A stretch of DNA of 64,000 nucleotides, from positions 124,001 to 188,000 of the forward strand of contig JAFDXJ010000053.1 in assembly GCA_018268015.1 (NCBI GenBank), given 5' to 3'. The position numbers and the translations under genes are program-made. Shown in pieces: positions 18,087-28,100 of the stretch (the first letter of the stretch is position 1; each line of letters begins with the position of its first letter). Origin of the DNA: Bacteroidota bacterium (lineage in GTDB: Bacteria > Bacteroidota > Bacteroidia > Chitinophagales > Chitinophagaceae). The notes beneath the pieces were generated by a model that was not told where the DNA came from, did no database searches, and worked only from the letters and a program-made list of their open reading frames with translations.

Positions 18087-19049
18087 ATGAAAAAAATTGA
18101 AGTGAAACCGGTCATTTTGATCACAGCGAAAGTTCACCCTTTTTTAATAGACTATTTTGAAAAAAAGGGCTATACAACATGGTATCAACCAACTATCAGT
18201 TATGATGAAGTGTTACATGCCATACATTCTGTGCAAGGATTGATCGTAACAACACGGTTAAAAATTGACCGGGAAATATTAGAAATGGCCAAATCCTTAA
18301 GATGGATTGGCCGTCTGGGAAGTGGTATGGAACTGATAGATGTAAAATATGCCACCCAAAAAAATATTCAATGTTTTAGCAGCCCCGAAGGAAACCGTAA
18401 TGCAGTGGCAGAACATGCCCTGGGTATGCTTTTAAATTTAATGAATCATATCACTACTTCCTATGAAGAAATAAAAAATTATCAGTGGCTGCGTGATGAA
18501 AACCGAGGAAATGAATTAAGCGGAAAAACGGTTGGCATCATTGGATTTGGTAATACCGGAAGTGCTTTTGCTCATTTATTATCTTCTTTTTCAGTTAAGA
18601 TATTAGCACATGATAAATATAAAAAAGGATTTTCAAATATTCAGGTGATCGAATCTTCTCTGAATGATATCTATGAACAGGCAGAGGTGGTCAGTGTACA
18701 CTTGCCCTTAACGGAAGAAACGCATCATTATGCCGGAGAACATTTTTTTAAGCATTTTCAAAAGCAACCATTTTTTATTTCGACATGCCGGGGAAAAGTG
18801 ACCAATACAGAAGCACTGATCTCTGCGCTTGAAACAAAACAAATCCGGGGTGCAGCACTGGATGTTTTAGAGAATGAAAAATTGGAAACCTATTCATCAG
18901 AAGAAAAAAATCAAATGGATAGGCTATTGCAGATGAAAAATGTTCTCATCACCCCGCATATTGCCGGATACAGTTTTGAAGCGTTGTATAAAATGGCGGA
19001 TATCCTGATAGAAAAATTGGAAAAAAACGGGTGCTTAGATCATCATTAA
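18087..19049 (+). CDS. D-isomer-specific 2-hydroxyacid dehydrogenase
   Basis: The 320-residue protein has the two-domain fold of phosphoglycerate dehydrogenase/D-lactate dehydrogenase relatives. The NAD-binding loop is GIIGFGNTGSAFA (about 148-160), the substrate arginine is in STCRGKVTNTEAL, and the catalytic His lies in LITPHIAGYS near residue 291. The substrate is not certain; the enzyme lacks the C-terminal ACT domain of full-length SerA. It follows rsmA almost directly. Confidence 0.87.
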   Translation: MKKIEVKPVILITAKVHPFLIDYFEKKGYTTWYQPTISYDEVLHAIHSVQGLIVTTRLKIDREILEMAKSLRWIGRLGSGMELIDVKYATQKNIQCFSSPEGNRNAVAEHALGMLLNLMNHITTSYEEIKNYQWLRDENRGNELSGKTVGIIGFGNTGSAFAHLLSSFSVKILAHDKYKKGFSNIQVIESSLNDIYEQAEVVSVHLPLTEETHHYAGEHFFKHFQKQPFFISTCRGKVTNTEALISALETKQIRGAALDVLENEKLETYSSEEKNQMDRLLQMKNVLITPHIAGYSFEALYKMADILIEKLEKNGCLDHH

Positions 19050-19061
19050 ATCATTTTTTTC

Positions 19062-19069
19062 TATATTTG
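19062..19069 (+). promoter_or_regulatory. Candidate -7 element for greA
   Basis: TATATTTG matches TAnnTTTG. It lies before a terminator-like hairpin (19076-19112) and 61 bases before the greA start. Confidence 0.45.
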
Positions 19070-19075
19070 TAGTTG

Positions 19076-19112
19076 CAACGCTTCATGAATCATGTGGCGT
19101 TGTATTTTTTTT
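19076..19112 (+). terminator. Terminator-like hairpin between the likely greA promoter and greA
   Basis: CAACGC pairs with GCGTTG across a 15-base loop and is followed by a run of about nine T after TA. It can be the terminator of the upstream dehydrogenase gene. Because it lies downstream of the TATATTTG box at 19062, it could also attenuate greA transcription. Confidence 0.65.
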
Positions 19113-19130
19113 ATATGCTAAACCATTTAT

Positions 19131-19604
19131 ATGAGCGACTTATTTTATATGTCAAAGGAGGCATTCGATAAAAAAGTAGAAGAACTCCAACACATGAAGT
19201 CCGTGATGAGGCCTGCAGCATCAAAAGCCATTGCTGAAGCGCGGGAAAAAGGCGACCTGAAGGAAAATGCAGAATATGATTCTGCCAAAGAAGCACAAGG
19301 TTTACTGGAAGCAAAGATTAAACAACTGGAAGGTCAGGTATCTAATGCACGCATTGTGGAAGAAGGAAAAATAGATACCAGTAAAGTGTCCATTCTTACG
19401 AAAGTGACCATTACAAACCTCGCAAATAAAAAAACGGTAACCTATCAATTGGTCGGTGAAACAGAAGCCGATCTGAAAAATGGAAAAATATCAGTAAGCT
19501 CGCCTATTGGGAAAGGTCTGATGGGAAAATTAAAAGGTGAAATAGCAGAGATACAGGCCCCGGCAGGAACTTTAAAGTTTAGAGTGGATGAAATTACGGC
19601 CTAA
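19131..19604 (+). CDS. greA: Transcription elongation factor GreA
   Basis: GreA enters the RNA polymerase secondary channel and stimulates transcript cleavage to rescue backtracked complexes. The 157-residue protein has the N-terminal coiled-coil hairpin (about 1-75) with the acidic tip region (KGDLKENAEYDSAKE) and the C-terminal FKBP-like domain (ISVSSPIGKGLMGK). Length is typical. The start at MSDLFYMSKEAF matches the family pattern in which a YxTxEG-like segment follows a few residues. Confidence 0.95.
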   Translation: MSDLFYMSKEAFDKKVEELQHMKSVMRPAASKAIAEAREKGDLKENAEYDSAKEAQGLLEAKIKQLEGQVSNARIVEEGKIDTSKVSILTKVTITNLANKKTVTYQLVGETEADLKNGKISVSSPIGKGLMGKLKGEIAEIQAPAGTLKFRVDEITA

Positions 19605-19662
19605 TTTTTCAAAAGTATTTTTCACTAATATTGATCGTTTATATCATAAATGTTTTAAGAGA

Positions 19663-20058
19663 ATGGATATCTTTTCAAAAATTATTACCGGGGAAATTCC
19701 TTCCTATAAAATAGCAGAAGATGATAAGTTTTATGCCTTCCTGGATATTTATCCATTGGTAAGAGGGCATGTATTAGTTATTCCAAAAACAAATATTGAT
19801 AACTTGTTTGATTTGCCTGGAGAATATTTATCGGGCATCCTGCTTTTTGCTCAGCCTATTGCGAAGGCCATTGAAAAGGCATTTAAATGTAATCGTTGTG
19901 GAATGGCCGTTTTAGGCCTGGAAGTTCCTCATGCACATATCCATCTTGTACCAATTAATTCGGAACAGGATTTAAATTTTAGAAATGGCAAATTGAAACT
20001 CACTGATACCGAATTAAAATCTATCCAGGCAAAAATTGTGAGTGAATTGAAATCTTAG
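19663..20058 (+). CDS. HIT-family (histidine triad) nucleotide hydrolase
   Basis: HIT proteins hydrolyse or transfer AMP-linked substrates. The 131-residue protein begins MDIFSKIITGEIPSYKIAEDD, a typical HIT N-terminus, and has the triad HAHIHLVP (about 92-99). I set the start at 19663 because 25 upstream residues in the longer frame from 19588 overlap greA and do not resemble the family. The stop lies two bases from the convergent ruvC stop. Confidence 0.93.
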   Translation: MDIFSKIITGEIPSYKIAEDDKFYAFLDIYPLVRGHVLVIPKTNIDNLFDLPGEYLSGILLFAQPIAKAIEKAFKCNRCGMAVLGLEVPHAHIHLVPINSEQDLNFRNGKLKLTDTELKSIQAKIVSELKS

Positions 20059-20060
20059 TA

Positions 20061-20630
20061 TTATTTGTTCAGTATCCTGCTTTTATTCTCCAGGATAAAA
20101 GATTTCCAGTCTTGATTTTTTTTTATTTTTGAAAAAAGAGGTGAAGACATTTGATAATAATGGCAGAGTGCCACAGCAAGAGCGTCTGTGGCATCAAAAT
20201 AATGAGGCTTTTCATCAAGGCATAAAACCTGCTGAAGCATTTTCCACACTTGTTCTTTATCGGCGTTTCCATTTCCGGTAATCGATTGTTTAATTTTTTT
20301 CGGAGCATATTCCTGTACCTCCACTCCATGTTGCATTGCTGCAGCAATAGCCACTCCCTGGGCCCTGCCAAGCTTAAGCATGCTTTGTACATTTTTACCA
20401 AAGAATTGCGATTCGATGGCCAGGTGTTGGGGAGAAAATAATTTAATAAGCAATGAGATTTTGTTGAAAATCATTTTCAACCTTTCATACATATCATCAT
20501 TGGATTGAAATTTAAGAACATTCATTTCCAAAACTTCCATTGATACATCTTGTATTTTTAAAATGGAATACCCCATAATCACCGTGCCGGGATCCACACC
20601 GAGAATGATATATGAATTATTTTTATTCAC
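20061..20630 (-). CDS. ruvC: Crossover junction endodeoxyribonuclease RuvC
   Basis: RuvC resolves Holliday junctions by paired incisions. The 189-residue protein carries the acidic active-site series of the RNase H fold: D in ILGVDPGT, E in LAIESQFF, and the C-terminal DATDALAVALCH. The AAAMQHGVEVQEYAPKKIKQSITGNGNADKEQV region matches the DNA-binding part. It works with RuvB, encoded at 15404-16438. Confidence 0.95.
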   Translation of the reverse strand: MNKNNSYIILGVDPGTVIMGYSILKIQDVSMEVLEMNVLKFQSNDDMYERLKMIFNKISLLIKLFSPQHLAIESQFFGKNVQSMLKLGRAQGVAIAAAMQHGVEVQEYAPKKIKQSITGNGNADKEQVWKMLQQVLCLDEKPHYFDATDALAVALCHYYQMSSPLFSKIKKNQDWKSFILENKSRILNK

Positions 20631-20720
20631 ATGGTGAAATTAAACTATTTCGGGGTATTGAATTTTTACCATGTCAATTGATTTTAAAAAAAATGAAAGA
20701 TGTTTAATTCTCATTTCACT

Positions 20721-20728
20721 TATTTTTG
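20721..20728 (+). promoter_or_regulatory. Candidate -7 element for purA
   Basis: TATTTTTG matches TAnnTTTG and lies 21 bases before the purA start. Confidence 0.5.
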
Positions 20729-20749
20729 CTGTAACGAAAATATAATTAC

Positions 20750-22012
20750 ATGGTTGATGTGATATTAGGTTTACAATGGGGTGATGAAGGGAAAGGAAAA
20801 ATTGTTGATTACTTTGCTCCGGGATATGATATGGTAGCCCGTTTTCAGGGCGGGCCCAATGCTGGTCACACATTATATGTTGAAGGAAAAAAAATGGTGT
20901 TGCATCAAATTCCATCCGGCATTTTTCACCAGGATAAAATCAACCTGATCGGTAATGGTGTAGTGCTGGACCCCGTAACGTTGTATAAAGAGTGTGAAGC
21001 AGTAGCGGCTCATGGTATTGATGTGAAAAAAAATTTATTTATTTCAGAGCGTACCAACCTGATCATCCCGTCTCACCGTGCGCTTGACCGGGCTTCTGAG
21101 CAATCGAAAGGCGACAGTAAAATTGGTTCTACATTAAAAGGTATTGGTCCGGCTTATATGGATAAAACCGGCAGAAATGCTTTGCGGGTTGGAGATCTTT
21201 TAAATAAAAACTTTACAACCAATTATATCAAATTGCGCATGAAGCACCAGCGCCTGTTAGATGGATTTCATTTTATAGAAGATATCCATGCACATGAAGA
21301 AGAATTTTTTGAATCACTGGAATTTTTGCGCACTCTGAATATTGTAAATGGAGAATATTTTATTAATAAAAAATTGAAAGAAGGAAAAACCGTATTAGCA
21401 GAAGGAGCACAGGGGAGCATGCTCGATATAGATTTCGGCACTTTTCCTTTCGTTACCTCATCCAATACAATTTCAGCCGGTGTTTGTACCGGACTTGGAA
21501 TAGCGCCAAATAAAATAAGGGAAGTAATAGGCGTTACAAAAGCCTATTGCACCCGTGTAGGCAGTGGCCCTTTTCCTACCGAATTAGAAAATGAAGAAGG
21601 AGAAAAAATGCGGACAACAGGTCAGGAATTTGGCGCCACAACCGGCAGGCCAAGAAGATGCGGATGGATTGACCTGGTAGCATTGCATTATGCTTGCATG
21701 ATTAATGGAGTAACTCAATTAGTAATGACCAAAGCAGATGTGTTAGATGCTTTTGAAACTTTAAAAGCATGTGATGGTTATAAAATAAATGGGAAGGAAG
21801 TAAATGAAATTCCATTTCAAATGGATAAAATTGATATCAAACCTTTACTGAAAGAATTTGCAGGCTGGCATACAGATACGACAAAAATAAAAATCGCTAA
21901 AGATCTGCCATCAAAGATGAATGAATATGTTGCATTTATCAATAAATTCATCGGAGCACCGGTAAAGTATATTTCAAATGGGCCAGGCAGAGATCAGATT
22001 GTGACTTTATAA
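20750..22012 (+). CDS. purA: Adenylosuccinate synthase
   Basis: PurA joins IMP and aspartate with GTP hydrolysis in the first committed step of AMP synthesis. The 420-residue protein has the GTP-binding loop LQWGDEGKGKIVD (about 8-20), GPNAGHTLYV, IGPAYMDKTGRNALRVGD, the switch-region EGAQGSMLDIDFGTFPFVTSS, and GATTGRPRRCGWIDL. Full-length and intact. It has its own upstream box and is followed by a further gene behind a separate box, so it may be monocistronic. Confidence 0.97.
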   Translation: MVDVILGLQWGDEGKGKIVDYFAPGYDMVARFQGGPNAGHTLYVEGKKMVLHQIPSGIFHQDKINLIGNGVVLDPVTLYKECEAVAAHGIDVKKNLFISERTNLIIPSHRALDRASEQSKGDSKIGSTLKGIGPAYMDKTGRNALRVGDLLNKNFTTNYIKLRMKHQRLLDGFHFIEDIHAHEEEFFESLEFLRTLNIVNGEYFINKKLKEGKTVLAEGAQGSMLDIDFGTFPFVTSSNTISAGVCTGLGIAPNKIREVIGVTKAYCTRVGSGPFPTELENEEGEKMRTTGQEFGATTGRPRRCGWIDLVALHYACMINGVTQLVMTKADVLDAFETLKACDGYKINGKEVNEIPFQMDKIDIKPLLKEFAGWHTDTTKIKIAKDLPSKMNEYVAFINKFIGAPVKYISNGPGRDQIVTL

Positions 22013-22037
22013 TTACTTGTAAATATCAGACAGGCAT

Positions 22038-22045
22038 TATATTTG
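22038..22045 (+). promoter_or_regulatory. Candidate -7 element for the acidic protein gene
   Basis: TATATTTG matches TAnnTTTG; the next likely start codon (22123) is 77 bases downstream, after a T10/A7 tract. Confidence 0.45.
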
Positions 22046-22122
22046 TTTCAATTTTTTTTTTGAAAAAAATTTTGCCTGAAATAAAAAGTATTAATATTTT
22101 AGGCTTCAAATCTTTTGTTGTT

Positions 22123-22554
22123 ATGAAATCAAAATCTAGTAAATCCACAAACACAAATAAAAACCAGGCTTCACATCAACCGAAAGACCATGCAAAAAAA
22201 ATGGCTCCTTTAAAAAATAAATCGGAAGAAGATGATGATTTAGATGAGGACGATTTTGAGGAAGAGGATGTAAAACCGGCTAAGAAAAATGCTAAGAATA
22301 AAGTAAGTAAGAAGTATAAACAGGATGACGAAGAGGAGGATCTCGAAGAAGATGAAAAAGACGATTGGGAAAAACCGGAGGAAGATTCATGGGACCCTGA
22401 TTTCGATGAATTTGATATTCCAGGAGGTGCGTCTAAGAAACCGGGAAAAAAAGACGGTTCCGATGACGAAGATTTTACAGTGGACCCGGATATGAAAGAG
22501 TTTGATATGTATAATGATGACTTTGAGGATGATGAAGACGATGATGATTTTTAA
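22123..22554 (+). CDS. Highly acidic, probably disordered protein
   Basis: I recognise no family. The 143-residue product starts with a basic, serine- and asparagine-rich stretch, then alternates runs of D and E with short lysine patches and ends in a D-rich tail (EDDEDDDDF). Hydrophobic residues are sparse except in DPDFDEFDIPGG and DPDMKEFDMYNDDF, two related segments that could be binding motifs. The ATG at 22123 is preferred over a TTG at 22060 whose extra residues are hydrophobic and unlike the rest. It precedes pabB by three bases and is probably cotranscribed with it. Confidence 0.7.
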   Translation: MKSKSSKSTNTNKNQASHQPKDHAKKMAPLKNKSEEDDDLDEDDFEEEDVKPAKKNAKNKVSKKYKQDDEEEDLEEDEKDDWEKPEEDSWDPDFDEFDIPGGASKKPGKKDGSDDEDFTVDPDMKEFDMYNDDFEDDEDDDDF

Positions 22555-22557
22555 TTC

Positions 22558-23838
22558 ATGCATAAAAAAATAGAAAGAAAGACCGCGTCATTTCATCTAA
22601 ATTGTAATGGCTCAATATTTAAAGAAAAGATGCTGAACTGGTGTAGCCGGTATAGCATCTTTTCTTTTTTAGATAGTTGTAATTATGTTGATAGGTATAG
22701 CCGGTATGATTGCCTGGCTGCTGCCGGTGAAGATTATATATTTTCCGGCGATTTAGATGCTTTCTCTGATTTCTATGAGAAAAACAATGACTGGCTTTTT
22801 GGGCATTTTTCTTATGATTTACAGAATGAAAATGAGCCAACAATAAATGAAGACGGTTTTAAGAAGTTATGCTTCTTTCGACCAAAAACCGTTTTAATGT
22901 TGCAGGGCGAAATGCTGAATATTGCAAGTACAGATAAAGCTCCGGAAACCATTTTTAAGGAAATACAACAAGAAGAAAGTACTACGCCAAAAATAGTAGA
23001 ACATCCGGGTTTGGACATACAAGCGGATACAGAAAAACATGAATATATTTCCATAATCAAAAAACTCAAGGCTCATATTCAACGTGGCGATTGTTATGAA
23101 GTGAATTTCTGTTTGCAATTTTTCGCAGAGGATTGCCTCATTGACCCACAACTTATTTTTAAAAAATTAAAAGCGATTTCACCAAACCCATTCGCTTGTT
23201 TGTATAGAATTGACAACAACTATTTAATAGGTGCAAGCCCGGAACGCTTTATTCAAAAGCAGGGCATGAATATTATTACCCAACCTATTAAAGGCACTGC
23301 ACAACGGGATTTGAACGATTTAGTTCATGATGCAATAGAAAAAAGAATGCTGCGTGAAAGCCTTAAAGAATGTAGTGAACATGTGATGGCTGTGGATCTG
23401 GCCAGAAATGATTTTTCTCATTTTTGTAATGAAGGCTCAGTTTCCGTTCCGGCACTTTATTCCATTTATGGATTCCCCCAGGTGTATCAAATGATTTCTA
23501 CTATAGAGGGGAAAGTGCCAGATCAAATAAATCTTGCTTCTATCATAGCGGCAGCTTTTCCCATGGCATCCATGACGGGTGCCCCGAAAAAGAAAGTAAT
23601 GGAACTGATTGGAAAATTTGAAAAATCAACAAGGGGTATTTTTTCAGGTGCCGTTGGCTATATAACGCCTCAAAAAAATTTTGATTTTAATGTCGTAATC
23701 CGAAGTATGATTTATCATGCATCCGATAAGCGATTAAGATTCCCCGTGGGCGGAGGAATTACCTGGCGAAGTGACCCTGAAATGGAATACGAAGAGTGCC
23801 TTTTAAAAGCCAGTGCCATGATGAAAATCCTGTCTTGA
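22558..23838 (+). CDS. pabB: Aminodeoxychorismate synthase component I
   Basis: PabB converts chorismate and ammonia to 4-amino-4-deoxychorismate for folate synthesis. The 426-residue protein belongs to the chorismate-binding family. The motif TQPIKGTAQRD carries the PIKGT lysine typical of PabB, where anthranilate synthase has PIAGT; this makes PabB the better call than TrpE. Further landmarks are IGASPERF, MAVDLARNDF, FPMASMTGAPKKK and GIFSGAVGYI. The N-terminal 150 residues are divergent. Neither a glutamine amidotransferase (pabA) nor a lyase (pabC) is adjacent. Confidence 0.88.
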   Translation: MHKKIERKTASFHLNCNGSIFKEKMLNWCSRYSIFSFLDSCNYVDRYSRYDCLAAAGEDYIFSGDLDAFSDFYEKNNDWLFGHFSYDLQNENEPTINEDGFKKLCFFRPKTVLMLQGEMLNIASTDKAPETIFKEIQQEESTTPKIVEHPGLDIQADTEKHEYISIIKKLKAHIQRGDCYEVNFCLQFFAEDCLIDPQLIFKKLKAISPNPFACLYRIDNNYLIGASPERFIQKQGMNIITQPIKGTAQRDLNDLVHDAIEKRMLRESLKECSEHVMAVDLARNDFSHFCNEGSVSVPALYSIYGFPQVYQMISTIEGKVPDQINLASIIAAAFPMASMTGAPKKKVMELIGKFEKSTRGIFSGAVGYITPQKNFDFNVVIRSMIYHASDKRLRFPVGGGITWRSDPEMEYEECLLKASAMMKILS

Positions 23839-23904
23839 ATAATAAATCTACCAGTTGTAAAATTATTTAACATTTCCGAATGATTTCGTATATTGGTTTA
23901 CCCC

Positions 23905-23932
23905 TACTTTTGATGTACTAAATATTTCGTAC
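23905..23932 (+). promoter_or_regulatory. Promoter box plus candidate operator upstream of the PDZ gene
   Basis: TACTTTTG (23905-23912) matches TAnnTTTG. Three bases later the dyad GTACTAAAT/ATTTCGTAC (23915-23932) pairs with one mismatch. ATTTCGTA also occurs upstream at 23883-23890. A protein bound at the dyad would block the promoter-proximal region. Confidence 0.45.
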
Positions 23933-23947
23933 TTAAAAAGTCAAATT

Positions 23948-24922
23948 ATGAAGAATAAAAAAATTGCCCTTGCGTGTCTTTTGATGCCATTATTATTTAC
24001 CCTGAAATCTCAGGCTCAAAATGATATGGGAAATGACTCAAAGAAAACGGAGCGTATTATTATTACCCAAAAAAATGGAACCATAGATAGCATGACCATT
24101 GAAGTGAATGGTGATCATATTACGATTAATGGAAAACCTGCATCCGATAATAAGGATATTGATATTACCATTTTGAAAGATGCAGATGATGATGAATTTA
24201 AGTTTGCTCCTGGATTTCCGGGAATGGCATTTGGGGATAGAGATGGTAAAGGAAAGGGAGATTTTTTCTATAATAATGGGAACAGTAGTCAAGCATTTCT
24301 GGGTGTAATGTCAGAAAAGAATAAAGATGGCGCACGAATTACAGATGTTACGGATGAAAGTGGCGCAGACAGTGCCGGCTTGAAGGCAGGTGATATCATT
24401 ACAAAAGTGGGTGATACAAGAATTGGTGGCCCTTCTGATCTTTCAGAGGCGATAAAAAAAAATAAACCCAATGATAAAGTAATGATCACATATATGAGGG
24501 ATGGCAAAACTTTTAATACCACGGCCACACTACATTCAAATGGTATGCGCATATTTGCCTGGAAAGATTTGAATAATATAAAAGGATTTTCAATGCCGTC
24601 AACGCCTAATATGGAAAAACTTGTTTTTGGTTTTAATAGGAGTACTATTAAATTGGGAGCCCAGGTTCAGGATATGGATGACAATTCCGGGGTAAAAATA
24701 TTGAATATAGAAAAAGAAGGTGCAGTAGCTAAAGCCGGATTGCAAAGTAATGATGTGATTACAAAAATCAATGATACTAAAATAACTTCTGTGGATGATA
24801 TCAGGGATCTATTAAAATATATCCGGGAAGGCGATACCATTCAACTAACCTATAGCAGGAATAATTCTTCAAAGACCGTGAGTATAAAATTTCCTAAAGA
24901 ATTAAAAACAATGAATCTTTAG
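23948..24922 (+). CDS. Secreted protein with two PDZ domains
   Basis: The 324-residue protein has a signal peptide (about 1-24, ending SQAQ), an N-terminal acidic region, and two PDZ domains: about 120-200 (FLGVMSEKNKDGARITDV, DSAGLKAGDIITKVGDT) and about 235-315 (GVKILNIEKEGAVAKAGLQSNDVITKINDT). There is no protease domain, so it is not an HtrA/DegP enzyme but may be a periplasmic adaptor or chaperone component. It stands alone with its own promoter and terminator. Confidence 0.85.
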   Translation: MKNKKIALACLLMPLLFTLKSQAQNDMGNDSKKTERIIITQKNGTIDSMTIEVNGDHITINGKPASDNKDIDITILKDADDDEFKFAPGFPGMAFGDRDGKGKGDFFYNNGNSSQAFLGVMSEKNKDGARITDVTDESGADSAGLKAGDIITKVGDTRIGGPSDLSEAIKKNKPNDKVMITYMRDGKTFNTTATLHSNGMRIFAWKDLNNIKGFSMPSTPNMEKLVFGFNRSTIKLGAQVQDMDDNSGVKILNIEKEGAVAKAGLQSNDVITKINDTKITSVDDIRDLLKYIREGDTIQLTYSRNNSSKTVSIKFPKELKTMNL

Positions 24923-24980
24923 AAAACTATTTAAGATGCTCTTTTTTATGGCAAACTTTTTATAATATTTTATTAGAAAG

Positions 24981-25006
24981 TGCCCGGTCATAATGCCGGG
25001 CATTTT
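24981..25006 (+). terminator. Terminator of the PDZ gene
   Basis: TGCCCGG pairs with CCGGGCA across an 8-base loop and is followed by TTTTC. It lies 58 bases after the stop codon and faces the convergent S41 gene. Confidence 0.75.
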
Positions 25007-25104
25007 CATGATTATGAGAAAGGCAGGTTATTCAAGATCTACAAATCACACATTCAAAGTTTACCTGTTGATGTCATATTATTTCAGCGTGTGACAGGAT
25101 TTTT

Positions 25105-28100
25105 TTATTTCAGTTCTTTCATTATTTCATCCACTGCGGCTTTTATTTGCGGATCATTTCCCTGCATGCGGTCTTCAAAAGTATTTTTGATTAGAATATC
25201 CGGGGTTACACCAGTTTGTTCCAGGTTTTTCCCATCTAATGTATAGCAACCCCAGGAAGGTAATCGCACCGTAGAACCATCTACCAATTGGTTTGATGTG
25301 GTAAAAATGATCCAGCGATAAGTGGCATTGCCTAAAATTTTTCCAAGTTTTAATGCTTTAAAACCGGCAGCTGTCATTTCTCCATCACTAAGTGTTTGTT
25401 CATTGATCAACAAAATGATGGGTTTTGCAGCAGGAGCAAAATCCGGTTGTGGGCTCATTTTACCTCCACGGTATTTCCATTCGAGGTAAGGCTTTTGAGA
25501 AAGCATTTGCAAAACGGCATCATGTACATTACCACCTGTATTGTAGCGTAAATCAAGAATCAGCGCCTTTTTTCCGGCCACATCATCCGAAACCATATCT
25601 TTTTGAAACTTATCTAAAGAGGTTTCCGTCATATCTTTCATATATACATAACCAATTTGTTTATTGCTCAGTTGATCTACTCTTTTTTTATTTGCATCAA
25701 TCCATTCATCATACAGTTGACCAGACATAGCATTCATGGTTTCCGGGTGGATTTTTACCGTATATTCTTTTTCATTTCTTTTAAAACCTAAGGTTATTTC
25801 ATCCGGGATCTCTGCATGCATAAAATAGTATTCCCTGTTTTGAGTTGGAGAAACCTTTATTCCATCAACGCTAATTAATTCATCACCTTTTTGGATGGGT
25901 TGATCTGAAAGGTCTGCACATCCGTTTTTAATTACATGATCCACGAGATATGGATTTTTATCATTAAAGACTATTCCGTTTGCGGCAGTTACTATTTTAT
26001 AAAAAGTCTTTTCATCATTTCCTGAAGTAGAAAAACCAAAATGGGAGGAGTTTAATTCGCCCATCATATTATTCATCAGGATGCGGAAATCAGCTCTTGT
26101 TTGGAGGTAAGGTAAATAAGTGGCATAGCGATCGCGTATTGCCTGCCAGTTGATCCCGTTAAAGGATTCGTTGTAATAATTTTCCTGGAGGTCGCCCCAG
26201 GCCTCATAAAACATTTGATTAAATTCATCATTCAAATTAATGGTAAATGGATAGTTCATATCCACTTTATCCGTTGTGTTTCTATCAAGGTCCAGTTTAT
26301 TAATATTTCCATTGTTCAATACATAATATTGATCTTTGGAGCCTTCTATACCTGCATAGCCCATTATATTATTTACGGGTTCTGTTTTTGTATCTTCAAA
26401 TGGTTCGAAAGTGAGTTTCCATAAAGAGGGTTTCCCTTCCTGGTGATTTGAGATAAAGTATAGAAATGTTTTATTATTTTTTTGAATTGCGGTTACCAAA
26501 GATTGCATCCCAAATCCCGGCCCGATTTCCTCTACGCGACTCATGATATCTTCGAAATCAATTTTTATTTCCGGTTTTTTAGCCATTGCATTCTTTGACG
26601 TATCGTTTCCTTTTTTTCCGGCTTCGCTTGATTTTGTAAATAAAGAATCAAACATATCTGAGCGGAATGGGTCAAAAAGTTTCTGTAAGGGCATCCTGTA
26701 AAGCTTCTGGTTTTCCGGCCCTCGTGGATAGGAAGGATGTGTACGATCGGATGTAAAATAAATATATTTTCCATCGGGAGACCATACAGGATCTGATTCG
26801 GAAACTCCTGTATTGGTCAAATTAGAAATTTTTCCATCTGCCATTCGGTATAAAAAAATATCCTGCTCAAAGTTGCGATAGGCCGTGTACATGACATATC
26901 GGTCATCCGGCGAAAAAGAGGGTGCAGCATTTTCCAGCCCCCATATTTCATCTTTCACCAGAACAGATGTTTTCATATTGGGTATATCGAGCTGGCGCAC
27001 TTCATCCGCACCGCATAAAAAAATAGCTTTTGATTTATCACTGTTAAAGGCAAAAGAGCGGCAGTTTTTGGAGAGGTTCGTAATTTGTTTTTCTTCCGAA
27101 TTTCCTTCCGCTTTTTGAGTATAGAGATTTTCAAAACCTTTATATGTTTGGCCATATAATAATGTTTCATTGTCTGCCAGCCAATAGACTTCTTTTACGG
27201 TTTCTCTGGAAAGGGTCGTGAGTTGTTTAATAAATTTCCCTTTGGTATCTGATACAAAAAGTTTTCCACGGCTAATAAAGGCGATTTTTTTGCCATCATT
27301 GGAGACACTGAATGAAGAAATTTTCCCTTTTACATTAAAATTTTGGGATGTGCCAAGGGTACTATTTTTATATACCTGCAAGGGAATGAGGGAAGTATTT
27401 TTAGAAGCAACGTCATATACAAATATTTGAAAATCTTTTTCGAAAACAACTTTATTGCCATTAGCGCTTACAAAAGGGTACATCAATGACGTAGAGAAAT
27501 ACGTGAGGGGGGTTTTTACGCCTTTCTCAAATGTGTATAAATTGTATTGGCCATTTGCTTCATCAGAAGCGAAAAATATTTCGCCCTTTTTATCTGTTGT
27601 TGCCCACATATCTTTTCCTTCCCAATCTGTATAACGGGTATATTTTTTCGATAAAGGGTTATAAGATTGTATATCGGGGTTAAAGGGACCTTTATAACCG
27701 ATCCTGTTAGCAAAAAATGCACTTTCCCAGCTATCATCAAAATAGATTTCTCCGGAAAGTGGATTCTCAAATGCATTATGTGTATAATCAAACATGTTAT
27801 CACTAAAGACCCTTTGAGGGGTGCCACCTGAAATGCTGATTTTATATTCACTCATGCGGCTATAACGATTGCTGGTAAAATAAATGGTTTTACTATCCCA
27901 ACTCCATGAATCCACCATATCATTTGCTGAATGAAATGTCAAACGGGTAATATCACCGCCATGTAATGGCATTATGTAAACGTCTGAATTGCCAAACTGG
28001 GAGTTGCTAAATGCAAGCCATTTCCCATCGGGAGATACCTTTGGATTGGCAGAATAACCCTGCATGGCTGTTAAGCGGGTACTTACACCTCCGGAAACAG

